From UBA6168 sp964508135 (GTDB lineage: Bacteria > Bacteroidota > Bacteroidia > Chitinophagales > Saprospiraceae): 64,000 nt of DNA. The translations under genes were made by a program, and so were the position numbers. This document shows, piece after piece, positions 1 through 7,859 of the stretch. The stretch spans positions 1-64,000 of the forward strand of contig CAZDSU010000018.1 of assembly GCA_964508135.1 (NCBI GenBank). Direction: 5' to 3'. Numbering within the stretch: the first letter of the stretch is position 1; the number at the start of each line of letters is the position of its first letter. A model generated the notes under the pieces. It was not told where the DNA came from and ran no database searches. It saw only the letters and a program-made list of their open reading frames with translations.

Positions 1-128
1 CGTATCTCATGCCGCAAGATAGAAAGTATCGAATAATTCAACTTGACTACTTATGAGGATATTTTTCATAAAAACTGTAACAAGTTGCTGATTATCAACA
101 TTTTTCAAGCAATCAAAATCAAGGTCGC

Positions 129-416
129 TTATTGGATGAGCAGTAGCACGGAGTCATCCAGTCCCGTGAGCTTGTGGGTGGTTTGCGCAGGGATTTGCAC
201 GAAGTCCATGTGCTGGTCGAGCGATTCACGGCGCGCTGCCTCATCGTAAACCACGCTTCCTGAGAGCAGCACGAGCAGGGCATCGGTCATGCTCTGGTGT
301 TCCTTCAGCACAGCGTCCTTTTTGATATTGATTAGCGTGGCGGAGGCAGTGGCCTTCAGTACGTTTTTGGTGGACACGCCTTTTTCGGTCGGTGCCAAAA
401 GTTCGAGCAAGTTCAT
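129..416 (-). CDS. small cupin-like protein
   Basis: This 95-residue protein ends in IPAQTTHKLTGLDDSVLLL, which looks like the second half of a cupin fold (IPA-x-x-x-H followed by a Ser-Val-Leu-Leu strand). The first metal-binding cupin motif is not obvious, so a bound metal is uncertain. Its ATG overlaps the stop codon of the upstream lipoprotein gene by 4 bp, so the two are translationally coupled in the minus-strand operon that starts near 1835. The neighbours are a TetR regulator and, divergently, an NsrR-like regulator with NO reductase. A role in NO or redox stress is inferred from context only. Confidence 0.7.
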   Translation of the reverse strand: MNLLELLAPTEKGVSTKNVLKATASATLINIKKDAVLKEHQSMTDALLVLLSGSVVYDEAARRESLDQHMDFVQIPAQTTHKLTGLDDSVLLLIQ

Positions 417-832
417 TGAAAATAGGTTTGGTATGTGGTGAGATGTTGTTTCAATTGACGGATGGCGGCTTCGCTCTCTGTTGCTGTCCCCTCGCCGATT
501 TTTTCAAAAAGCGGCTTCATGGGTAGCAGGTAGTTGTGCAGTTGGTTGTGCGATTCGCCCGTCATGGTGCAGGCTTTGAAGATGCCCTGAAAGGTTGCCT
601 CCAGTTCTTCCTGCAAGGACTCACGGCTGGTGTCATCGGCGATTTTGCCATCGTATTTTGCAAGGATTGCCTGCATATAGGCAATGCCGGAGGTTGTTTC
701 CGGGTTGGCCTGCCAGGGCTGCCCATTGTCGAGCACGAGCGGGGGTATGTCACTGCCATCGTGGCCGTGGCCGCCGCAGGACTGCAAGAGGAACGGGAGG
801 GCCAAAAGGAGGAAAAACGGTACTTTTTTCAT
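413..832 (-). CDS. His-rich lipoprotein of unknown function
   Basis: This 139-residue protein begins with a lipoprotein signal (MKKVPFFLLLALPFLLQSC); Cys19 is the likely lipidation site. It is followed at once by a GGHGHDG stretch that could bind metal. The mature part is mostly helical and includes KACTMTGESHNQLHNYL, with Cys, Met and His residues that could form another metal site. I do not recognise a named family. It lies between the TetR gene (6 bp away) and the cupin-like gene (4-bp overlap) in one operon. An envelope metal-binding or sensor-type protein is possible, but unproven. Confidence 0.75.
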   Translation of the reverse strand: MKKVPFFLLLALPFLLQSCGGHGHDGSDIPPLVLDNGQPWQANPETTSGIAYMQAILAKYDGKIADDTSRESLQEELEATFQGIFKACTMTGESHNQLHNYLLPMKPLFEKIGEGTATESEAAIRQLKQHLTTYQTYFQ

Positions 833-838
833 GTTTTG

Positions 839-1426
839 TTATTTTTTTGAAATAAGTAAAATGAGGGAATTTATGAGTTTTTGACCTTCGGCCTTCACGT
901 CAAAGCCAAGGCCAGAGATATGCCACCGGAGCATCAGCAACCGGAAAGAGCCGAGCAGGATATGGGTCAGTTCGGTGGCTGGCACCTCGTCTGTGAAGGC
1001 CCCGTCCCGCTGCCCATCTGCCACGATGCCGCCCAGCGTGTTCCGCATGAGCGATATCAATTGTAGGATACCCTCGTTGACGGAGGGACTGTAGGCCAAC
1101 ATCCCCTCAGAAAAAACCGCCGTCAAGAAATGGGGGTTATCGGAGAGAAATTCCAAGTGGCTCGCGAAGAGTTGGCGCAGCCTTTCGGCAGGTGGCACAC
1201 CTTGGGTTTCGGTGACGACGGCCATCCGTTCCGAAAATATTCCGTGCAGGTATTGGAGCAATGCAGCAATGATTTCCTCCTTGCTGCTGTAATGCCGATA
1301 AAGGGCCGATTCGGCAAAGCCAACCTTCATCGCCAAGTTCTTGGTGGTTAGGCCGCCGATGCCCCGCTCGCTGAGCAGCACACCGGCAGCCGTCAAGATT
1401 TCGAGCTTGCGTTCTTTGATGTCCAT
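839..1426 (-). CDS. TetR/AcrR family transcriptional regulator
   Basis: This 195-residue protein has a TetR-type N-terminal helix-turn-helix. After RKLEILTAAGVLLSERG come LTTKNLAMKVGFAESALYRHY and the typical YSSKEEI helix. The C-terminal two thirds is the variable ligand-binding and dimerisation domain. Only 1 bp separates it from the membrane-protein gene upstream, so both are probably on one mRNA. A palindrome at 1842-1859, next to the operon start, is a plausible autoregulatory operator. The inducer cannot be read from the sequence. Confidence 0.9.
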   Translation of the reverse strand: MDIKERKLEILTAAGVLLSERGIGGLTTKNLAMKVGFAESALYRHYSSKEEIIAALLQYLHGIFSERMAVVTETQGVPPAERLRQLFASHLEFLSDNPHFLTAVFSEGMLAYSPSVNEGILQLISLMRNTLGGIVADGQRDGAFTDEVPATELTHILLGSFRLLMLRWHISGLGFDVKAEGQKLINSLILLISKK

Positions 1427-1427
1427 C

Positions 1428-1835
1428 CTATGCTACATGTTTCATTTTGAAAAACGAAATGCCCAGCCAAAGCACAGCGGCAGTCATGGAGGCGGCACCA
1501 ATCAGCACGAACACGGGAGGCGCACCCAAATAGACCTCTGCCAAGATGCCCAACGGCATCAGCATGCCCGCCAAGGCGAGCCAGCCGATGGCCTTGGCTC
1601 GTCGAAGCTGGCCACTGAAGTGCAGTAGCAAATAGCCGATGACGATGTTCAGGAATGCAAACAGGTTGCCATGCACGTGCGCCAGCCTTGACTCGAAGTG
1701 CTTGCCCGTCGTGTACTGCGCAATCCATTCTTCTTTGCCCGGCGCAAAATCACGGAGATAGATCAGCAAGAAGCCATAAGCCATGAATAGCCCCATGAAT
1801 AGAAACCCCGCTGATAGATTATTTTTACCGTTCAT
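1428..1835 (-). CDS. four-helix integral membrane protein
   Basis: About 135 residues forming four hydrophobic segments. The second carries RLAHVHGNLFAFLNIVIGYLL, with two His and two Asn in the membrane. This recalls the small helical heme-binding proteins related to styrene oxide isomerase, and the His-rich helices of heme-copper/NO reductases, but the spacing does not match either well enough for a name. The frame is open to 1862. I chose the ATG at 1835 because the candidate TetR operator (1842-1859) would otherwise lie inside the coding sequence. It is the first gene of the TetR operon. Confidence 0.7.
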   Translation of the reverse strand: MNGKNNLSAGFLFMGLFMAYGFLLIYLRDFAPGKEEWIAQYTTGKHFESRLAHVHGNLFAFLNIVIGYLLLHFSGQLRRAKAIGWLALAGMLMPLGILAEVYLGAPPVFVLIGAASMTAAVLWLGISFFKMKHVA

Positions 1836-1841
1836 TTTATG

Positions 1842-1859
1842 TGAGTGAACATTCACACA
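1842..1859. promoter_or_regulatory. candidate TetR operator
   Basis: TGAGTGAACATTCACACA is an 18-bp near-perfect inverted repeat (core GTGAA-CA-TTCAC). It lies just upstream of the proposed first ATG of the TetR-containing operon. Size, symmetry and position fit autoregulation by the TetR protein at 839-1426; binding itself is inferred. Confidence 0.55.
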
Positions 1860-1890
1860 CAAATATCAACATTTCATGGGGCATCTCCGC

Positions 1891-1906
1891 AGTGACAATG
1901 GTCACT
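1891..1906. promoter_or_regulatory. perfect 6-4-6 palindrome, CRP/FNR-type candidate site
   Basis: AGTGACAATGGTCACT is a perfect inverted repeat (AGTGAC-N4-GTCACT) in the divergent region between the minus-strand TetR operon and the plus-strand rrf2 gene. The length and N4 spacer resemble CRP/FNR-superfamily sites such as TTGAT-N4-ATCAA. No CRP/FNR gene is in the window. Confidence 0.45.
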
Positions 1907-2017
1907 CAGGGGCGATGTTTCGAAATTCAATGGGGATTTGGTGGGTTTGTTTTCCAAGGAGATACTTAGAAAATCATTAAAAGCTTTAAATTTTCTTTTT
2001 TGATAAAATCTTTGGCG

Positions 2018-2025
2018 TAGTTTTG
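2018..2025 (+). promoter_or_regulatory. -7 promoter box of the rrf2 gene
   Basis: TAGTTTTG matches the Bacteroidota -7 element TAnnTTTG exactly. A T-run ending in TTTG lies about 15 bp upstream. Transcription would start near 2032, which excludes the upstream in-frame TTG at 2023 as the gene start and favours the TTG at 2059. Confidence 0.5.
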
Positions 2026-2058
2026 GGACGAAATTATCTTAAATGCAAATTCCATCAA

Positions 2059-2496
2059 TTGAAAGTACTTTCAAAAGCCACAATTTACTGCCTTAGGGCT
2101 TTGGTATATTTGGCATCTGTAAAAGACAGGACAGGCTACCTCAATATCGGGGAGATTTCCGAAAAACTGAACATCTCTTTCCATTTCCTTACAAAAACCT
2201 TTCAAACGCTTACCCAACATGGCATCCTGGAATCGTACAGGGGGCCCAACGGAGGCATCGCCCTTAAAAAACCCGCTGACCAGATTTTCTTGACAGACAT
2301 TGTCCACATCCTTGAGGGAGAGGACTTTTTTGACAAATGCCTCTTGGGGCTGCCCGGCTGCGGCACGGAAAAACCCTGCCCGGTACACGACTTTTGGAAG
2401 GACGCCAAAATATCGATGAAACATGAGTTTGACATCACTTCACTTGCGGAGTTGGGCGAGAAAGTGAGCGACGAAAGAATGCGCCTTGTGGGGTGA
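2059..2496 (+). CDS. Rrf2-family regulator, NsrR-like
   Basis: This is an Rrf2-type winged-helix protein. From the TTG at 2059 it begins MKVLSKATIYCLRALVYLA, the usual Rrf2 N-terminus, and is about 145 residues long. The helix-turn-helix spans roughly residues 30-65. Three cysteines, C94, C101 and C107 (C-x6-C-x5-C), match the Fe-S cluster triad of NsrR and IscR. Since it sits directly upstream of NO reductase, an NO-sensing repressor is the best reading. The frame stays open to 2023, but the promoter box at 2018-2025 argues against that start. A second protein of this type is at 61022. Confidence 0.85.
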   Translation: MKVLSKATIYCLRALVYLASVKDRTGYLNIGEISEKLNISFHFLTKTFQTLTQHGILESYRGPNGGIALKKPADQIFLTDIVHILEGEDFFDKCLLGLPGCGTEKPCPVHDFWKDAKISMKHEFDITSLAELGEKVSDERMRLVG

Positions 2497-2512
2497 GTTT
2501 TTTTGATTTTAT

Positions 2513-2556
2513 TTAAGACATTTAACTCTTAATTTTGCCTAAAATCACTATAAATG
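2513..2556 (+). promoter_or_regulatory. composite promoter of the NO reductase gene
   Basis: TTAAGA at 2513-2518, 8 bp, then TCTTAA at 2527-2532 form a perfect inverted repeat. A -7-like box TATAAATG (2549-2556) starts 22 bp after the start of the right half-site. The same arrangement precedes four other transcription units here (19250, 33350, 43870, 60926). The centre falls about 40 bp upstream of the expected start, a usual activator position. The regulator is unknown. Confidence 0.6.
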
Positions 2557-2744
2557 ATGACTTCGCCTACTTGCCTGAACCTGTCTAACGAAGTGACGCC
2601 AAGCTTTTTGGTGGCCTCCGGCTTCTTTGAAACTGGTTAGTGCATCAGCGGTTATCCTTCCTTAACTCAATTATTTCCCTTCAAATAGGATGAATGCCAA
2701 ACTGGCTGGTTCCAGGTTGGGTTTATCCAAAAACAAGTTCAACA

Positions 2745-5144
2745 ATGAAAGAAGAAAAACAAGCTGAAGCCAACGGCACCAAGAGCATTAGCTATTTCAT
2801 GAACACCAAAAATTGGTGGCAGCCACTGCTTTTCATCCTGATTATCAGCGTAGCTGGGGTCGGCATGATCGGCTACCAGACCTACAACGATGCACCGCCC
2901 ATGACCGGCTTCAAAACGCCGACGGGAGAAGTCATGATGGACAAAACGACCATCGTGGAAGGCCAAAAGGTCTTCCACAAGTACGCACTCATGGAGTACG
3001 GCTCCTTCATGGGCGACGGGGCGCAGCGGGGCCCCGACTACACCGCCGAGGCGCTGCACTACATCACAGTTTACATGAACGAGTACTACCTTGAGGCTTT
3101 CATGAAGGAAAACGGGCGGGAAGCCACCGACATGGATTTGAAAATCATCGGGGAAAATATCAAGTCGGAACTGAAAGCGAACCGTTACGAAGAAGCTGGG
3201 AACATCGTGACCCTGACCGCCGCCCAAGCTTATTCGCTGGGGAAACTGCGGACATACTACACCGATATTTTCATTGACAAAAATGCCGAGGGTTCGTTCC
3301 CGCCAAAGGACTACATCACAAACCGCCAAGAGGTTGAAAACCTTGCGTCGTTCTTCTTCTGGGGGGCATGGGTATGCGCCGTGGAGCGCCCGGGCAGCAA
3401 TTTCAGCTACACCCACAACTGGCCTTACGACGTAGCGGCTGGCAACACCCCCACTTCCCCCGTCATACTATGGAGCGTGCTGGGGATGCTGGCATTTGTG
3501 CTGATGTGCGGCATCGTGCTGTACTACATCGGGCAGTACAACCAGCTCCCCAACAAATTTTTCAAGCCAGCGGGCAAGGACCTGCTGACCGCCGAAAAGG
3601 TCGCCAACTTCAAGCCGACCCCGACGCAGCGGGCCACCTACAAGTTCTTCGCCGTGGCCATCCTCCTGTTCTTCGTTCAGGTGATGAGCGGCATCATCAC
3701 CATCAATGATTTTGTCAACTTCCTGGGCTGGTTCGGCATAAACCCGTCGGAGGTTTTCCCGGTGACCATGTCCCGCAGTTGGCACCTGATGCTGGCGCTG
3801 TACTGGATTTCAATTTGCTGGATAGCATCTTCCATTTTCATTTGTCCCATCCTATCCAAAAAGGAAATACCTGGGCAACTTCCCCTCATCAACACGCTGT
3901 TCTGGATGCTGATCGTGTTGGCGGGCGGCTCGCTGGCAGGCATGGTGCTTGGGCCAAAAGGCGTCTTCGGTGAGTGGTGGCACCTACTGGGGCATCAGGG
4001 CTGGGAGTACGTTGACTTCGGAAAAATTTACCAAATCCTGCTCATGCTCATCTTCGTGATGTGGGGTATAATCGTTTACCGGGGCGTAAAACCCGCCTTC
4101 GTTAAAGGCGAACCCTGGAACCTGCCCAATTGGATTATCTACTCCGTCATCGGCATCCCGCTGCTGTTCCTGTCGGGCTTCGTGGCCACGCCTGAGACCA
4201 ATTTCGTTATCGCCGACTTCTGGCGCTGGATGGTCATCCACATGTGGGTGGAGGCTTTTTTCGAGGTTTTCATCACGGTCATCGTCAGCTACCTGATGGT
4301 GCTGATGGGGCTGGTGAGCCGCCAAGCTGCCATCCGGGTGGTCTATTTTGCCACCATACTTTTCCTTGGAACGGGGCTGCTGGGCATCTCGCACAATTTC
4401 TACTGGAACGCAAAACCAGTGGCCACGATGGCGCTCGGCTCGGTGTTTTCCACCCTGCAATTCGTCCCCCTGATACTGCTGACGGTGGAGGCCTGGCGCT
4501 TCAAGAACATGCCCCGCATGGCCGTCAACGGAGTTGGGAAAGGCCAATTGGGGAACTTCGGTTTCCCGGAGGTTTTCCTGTTCCTCGTCGCCACCAACTT
4601 TTGGAACTTCTTCGGGGCAGGCGTCATGGGCATCATCGTCAACCTGCCCATCATGAACTACTTCGAGCACGGCTCCTACCTCACCATCAACCACGCCCAC
4701 GCCGCCCTGATGGGGGTTTACGGCAATATCTCCCTGGCCGCCATGCTGTTTGCTTCACGGCTTTTACTCAAGGAAAACCGCTGGAGCGAGAAGCTGGTCA
4801 AGCTCGCCTTCTGGGCCATCAACGCTGGCCTGATGCTGATGGTCATGCTGGACCTTTTCCCCGCAGGGGCCATCCAATTCAAAGCAATCGTGGACAATGG
4901 GCTATGGTATGCCAGGTCGCACGACTTCATCGGCGGCGGCATTTTTGAAAAACTGACGTGGCTGCGGGGCATCGGCGCTTCCGTCTTCTTCTTTGGCGGC
5001 GTGATTCCGCTGGCATGGTTCATCGTGTCGAGGTGGGGCTCGCTCAAGGGGGCTTCCACAGGGGTCGAACAATTTGGTTCAACACCAGACGAAGCCATTG
5101 AAAACGAACCCGAAATGACGGAGGAAGAAATTATGACGGCATAG
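2745..5144 (+). CDS. norB: quinol-dependent nitric oxide reductase (qNor)
   Basis: Reduces NO to N2O with electrons from quinol, in the cytoplasmic membrane. About 799 residues: an N-terminal membrane anchor (NWWQPLLFILIISVAGVGM), a periplasmic domain of about 190 residues that replaces NorC in qNor enzymes, then the 12-helix catalytic domain. Recognisable NorB motifs are SRSWHLMLALYWIS (near residue 345), FWRWMVIHMWVEAFFEVF (near 490, His plus the Glu of the Fe_B site), NFWNFFGAGVMG and NHAHAALMGVYGN (near 648, heme His). I prefer the ATG at 2745 over 2694 because MKEEKQAE starts a normal cytoplasmic tail. A strong terminator follows. Confidence 0.95.
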   Translation: MKEEKQAEANGTKSISYFMNTKNWWQPLLFILIISVAGVGMIGYQTYNDAPPMTGFKTPTGEVMMDKTTIVEGQKVFHKYALMEYGSFMGDGAQRGPDYTAEALHYITVYMNEYYLEAFMKENGREATDMDLKIIGENIKSELKANRYEEAGNIVTLTAAQAYSLGKLRTYYTDIFIDKNAEGSFPPKDYITNRQEVENLASFFFWGAWVCAVERPGSNFSYTHNWPYDVAAGNTPTSPVILWSVLGMLAFVLMCGIVLYYIGQYNQLPNKFFKPAGKDLLTAEKVANFKPTPTQRATYKFFAVAILLFFVQVMSGIITINDFVNFLGWFGINPSEVFPVTMSRSWHLMLALYWISICWIASSIFICPILSKKEIPGQLPLINTLFWMLIVLAGGSLAGMVLGPKGVFGEWWHLLGHQGWEYVDFGKIYQILLMLIFVMWGIIVYRGVKPAFVKGEPWNLPNWIIYSVIGIPLLFLSGFVATPETNFVIADFWRWMVIHMWVEAFFEVFITVIVSYLMVLMGLVSRQAAIRVVYFATILFLGTGLLGISHNFYWNAKPVATMALGSVFSTLQFVPLILLTVEAWRFKNMPRMAVNGVGKGQLGNFGFPEVFLFLVATNFWNFFGAGVMGIIVNLPIMNYFEHGSYLTINHAHAALMGVYGNISLAAMLFASRLLLKENRWSEKLVKLAFWAINAGLMLMVMLDLFPAGAIQFKAIVDNGLWYARSHDFIGGGIFEKLTWLRGIGASVFFFGGVIPLAWFIVSRWGSLKGASTGVEQFGSTPDEAIENEPEMTEEEIMTA

Positions 5145-5166
5145 TAAAATCATCAGTAAAATCAGG

Positions 5167-5194
5167 ACAGGCGGCACAAGGCCGCCTGTTTTTT
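5167..5194 (+). terminator. intrinsic terminator after norB
   Basis: ACAGGCGGC and GCCGCCTGT form a 9-bp GC-rich stem with a 5-nt loop, followed directly by a run of T. This is a classic Rho-independent terminator 20 bp after the norB stop codon. Confidence 0.85.
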
Positions 5195-5215
5195 AAACAG
5201 CAAAAATATTTTCTC

Positions 5216-7129
5216 ATGAAAAACTTTACAAAAATCATTTTAGCCAGCACCGTTGCCATGTTTATGGCAACGCAGGGTTTCGCTCAAAGCAACCGCACCA
5301 TTGACGGCTACAACAACAACCTCATCAACAAGGAATGGGGTTCTGCTGGCGTCAACCAGCTCCATCCAGGCGCAGTCGGGTTTGCGGATGGAATCTCAGA
5401 ACCGGCAGGCCCGAACCTTCCGAACCCCCGTTTTATCAGCAACTCGCTTTTCATGCAAAACACACTGGCCAATGACCCCCGGGGACTGAGCGCTTATTGC
5501 TGGGTCTGGGGACAGTTCATTGACCACGATGTTACCCTGGTGAAAGACCACCCCGCTGAAGGTTTGTCCATCCCCATCCCTGCTGGCGATGTTTTTTTCG
5601 ACCCGGCGGGTACAGGTACGGCTTCCATTCCTATAAAAAGGTCTGGTTACGACCCCCTCTCCGGCACTGGCACCGACAACCCCCGGCAGTTTGTCAATTC
5701 AATTTCAGCATACATAGATGCTTCGGCAGTGTACGGTTCGGACGAGCAACGGGCGGTTTGGCTGCGCACTTTTTCCGACGGAAAACTTAAAGTTTCTGCT
5801 GGCAACCTGATGCCTTGGAACACCACGACCGGTGAGTACGATGCGCCCATTGATGCTACCGCACCGGAAATGGCCATGCCATTGCCTTTTGTCCAAAAAT
5901 GGTTCGTGTCAGGTGACGTTCGGGCGAACGAAAACCCGTTCCTGACGAGCATGCACACGCTGTTCGTGCGGGAGCACAACCGCCTGTGCGACGTGGTCAA
6001 AGCCGAGCATCCTTCATGGACGGAGGAGCAGATTTACCAACACGCCCGTAAGTTGGTGGGTGGCCAGTTGCAGGCCATCGTCTATGAAGAATGGCTGCCC
6101 ATGATGGGCATTCACCTTCCGCCTTATGGCACTTACAGCCTCGCCACCAATGCTGGCATCATGAACGTCTTCTCGGCGGCAGCCTATCGTTACGGCCACA
6201 CCACCATCAACAGCATTCTGGTGCGCATGGACAACGATGGCAACTACATGCCCCAAGGCGATATCCTTTTGAGGGACGCATTTTTCAACCCAGGCGCCAC
6301 AACAGCGGTTGGCGGCATTGAGCCTTACCTGATTGGAATGGCCACCGTTGTGCAGCAGGATTTCGACTGCAAGGTGGTAGACGACCTGCGCAACTTCCTT
6401 TTCGGCGCCCCGGGCGCTGGCGGGATGGACCTTACTGCCATCAACATCGAACGTGGACGGGAGCGGGGATTGCCGGACTACAACACCGTCAGGGCTGAAT
6501 TTGGGCTGGAACCAGTGCCGGGTTTTTCCCAGATGTCCTCCGATCCGCTCATGAACCAAACGATGGAATTCATTTATGGTGACATCAACAAAATTGACCC
6601 ATGGGTGGGCATGTTGTCTGAAAACCACATGCCGAACGCACTTTATGGCGAAACGGCCAAGACCATCATCGAGCAGCAGTTCCTCGCCCTGCGGGATGGC
6701 GACCGCTATTATTATGAAAACGACCCCTTCATTTCGCTGGAAGAAAAACAGTGGATTAAAGCGACCAAGCTCGCCGATGTCATCCGCCGGAACACCCCGG
6801 TCACCATCGTCCAGGATGAAATTTTCAAGGCACAGTCCTTCGTTAGCGCCACCAAAGAAGCAGTCAGCAACGAGGGGATTGACTTTGCACTCTACCCGAA
6901 CCCGGCAAAGGAGATGATTTTCCTGCGCATACCCGCTACCCAACGCCAAGATGCCATCATCCGGGTCATTGATATGCAGGGCAAGGTCTTATTGCAACGC
7001 AATGCCTTGTTGTCGGATGGGAACAACACGCTGACGCTGACTTTGCCGGCTGAATGTACCTCCGGGCTTTACGTACTTACCGTTGAGACTGGCGAAATGG
7101 TTGGGCACAAGCAATTGGTGAAGCAATAA
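5216..7129 (+). CDS. secreted animal-type heme peroxidase with T9SS sorting domain
   Basis: This 637-residue extracellular heme peroxidase (peroxinectin/animal peroxidase family) starts with the signal peptide MKNFTKIILASTVAMFMATQ...FAQ. The distal His is in WGQFIDHD (His104), the catalytic Arg in LFVREHNRLC (near residue 250) and the proximal His in YRYGHTTINS (near 327). Residues from about 560 on (FALYPNPAKEMIFLRIPA to KQLVKQ) are a type IX secretion C-terminal sorting domain, which places the enzyme on or outside the outer membrane and points to Bacteroidota. It has its own unit between the norB terminator and the hairpin at 7138. Substrate unknown. Confidence 0.93.
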   Translation: MKNFTKIILASTVAMFMATQGFAQSNRTIDGYNNNLINKEWGSAGVNQLHPGAVGFADGISEPAGPNLPNPRFISNSLFMQNTLANDPRGLSAYCWVWGQFIDHDVTLVKDHPAEGLSIPIPAGDVFFDPAGTGTASIPIKRSGYDPLSGTGTDNPRQFVNSISAYIDASAVYGSDEQRAVWLRTFSDGKLKVSAGNLMPWNTTTGEYDAPIDATAPEMAMPLPFVQKWFVSGDVRANENPFLTSMHTLFVREHNRLCDVVKAEHPSWTEEQIYQHARKLVGGQLQAIVYEEWLPMMGIHLPPYGTYSLATNAGIMNVFSAAAYRYGHTTINSILVRMDNDGNYMPQGDILLRDAFFNPGATTAVGGIEPYLIGMATVVQQDFDCKVVDDLRNFLFGAPGAGGMDLTAINIERGRERGLPDYNTVRAEFGLEPVPGFSQMSSDPLMNQTMEFIYGDINKIDPWVGMLSENHMPNALYGETAKTIIEQQFLALRDGDRYYYENDPFISLEEKQWIKATKLADVIRRNTPVTIVQDEIFKAQSFVSATKEAVSNEGIDFALYPNPAKEMIFLRIPATQRQDAIIRVIDMQGKVLLQRNALLSDGNNTLTLTLPAECTSGLYVLTVETGEMVGHKQLVKQ

Positions 7130-7137
7130 CCGAATAA

Positions 7138-7168
7138 GCGGTGACACCTTTTGGAAAGGTGTCACCGC
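7138..7168. repeat. palindromic repeat family B, copy 1
   Basis: A 31-bp hairpin (GCGGTGACACCTTTT, then its complement) starts 8 bp after the peroxidase stop codon. The GGTGACACCTTT/AAAGGTGTCACC core recurs at 18665-18697 and 58788-58820. It has no T-tract, so it is better viewed as a dispersed repeat than a terminator. Confidence 0.75.
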
Positions 7169-7183
7169 TGCACTAAGGATTGG

Positions 7184-7254
7184 CCGTGGAAGCAGTGAAT
7201 GTTTACTCAAGGATTCATAGGTTTTTGCCAGGATTTGATGGCAATCCGGGCGGG
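7184..7254 (+). repeat. 71-bp direct repeat, left copy
   Basis: Nearly identical to 9225-9296. The left copy begins with codons for Pro-Trp-Lys-Gln-stop, exactly the end of the haloperoxidase gene at 7860-9239, although no such gene lies upstream. It therefore looks like a leftover 3' end from a duplication or insertion of the 7.2-9.3 kb unit. It also contains a weak GGGTAC/GTACCC stem at its right end. Confidence 0.75.
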
Positions 7255-7337
7255 TACAACCAATGAGGATGTACCCGAGCAGAGTGAAAGTGCCTCGTTT
7301 GTGGAAGAAATAGAACATCAAAATTGAATTTACCAGC

Positions 7338-7823
7338 ATGTTGAAAAAAACAATTTTCCCGTCACTCCTCGTCCTGTTTAGCCTGATGGCTTGTAAGGAC
7401 GAGGAGGCCGAGCTTGCCCGTACACTTTCGGCTGAGAAGAAGTCGCTGGCCTGCGAGATGGAGCGCCTCAAGTTTAAAAGCGACAGCATTTGGGATGAAA
7501 TGGGCGTGTATTTGGACAAAAACCTCCCAACCGACATGCCACTCCCTGAACGTACAAACATGGTCAGCATCAGGAGCGCCCACCTGATTGCACTTTTCAA
7601 GGCCTTTCCAAATCTCGACACCGCCATTCAAAGCAAGGTGAACGAGGCGGGCAAGGCGGACAAAAACATTGCGGAGCAAATGAAGGCCGTGATGGACAAA
7701 ATGCACGAGGCCGAGCAGGGCATGAACGAGGCTTTGCAAAAAATCGAAACCCGGAGCAAACAACATTATCAAACATTGAAACTTGAATTGCAGGAGCTGG
7801 AAAAACAGCCGTGCCAATCATAA
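7338..7823 (+). CDS. coiled-coil lipoprotein of unknown function
   Basis: This 161-residue protein starts with a lipoprotein signal (MLKKTIFPSLLVLFSLMAC; Cys19 lipidated, followed by KDEE). The rest is charged and helical, with long heptad-like stretches (EKKSLACEMERLKFKSDSI and a C-terminal KMHEAEQGMNEALQKIE region), so it is probably coiled coil. I do not recognise a family. It precedes the haloperoxidase-like lipoprotein by 36 bp and both lie within the unit bounded by the 71-bp direct repeats, so they were probably acquired or duplicated together. Confidence 0.8.
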   Translation: MLKKTIFPSLLVLFSLMACKDEEAELARTLSAEKKSLACEMERLKFKSDSIWDEMGVYLDKNLPTDMPLPERTNMVSIRSAHLIALFKAFPNLDTAIQSKVNEAGKADKNIAEQMKAVMDKMHEAEQGMNEALQKIETRSKQHYQTLKLELQELEKQPCQS

Positions 7824-7859
7824 ACAAATTTATTTTTTCACCAAATCAATTTTTCTGCC

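Noticed and set aside
1..128. Possible gene or RNA at the left edge
   Set aside because: AT-rich sequence with no convincing frame, hairpin or promoter; it is just the downstream flank of the cupin-like gene.
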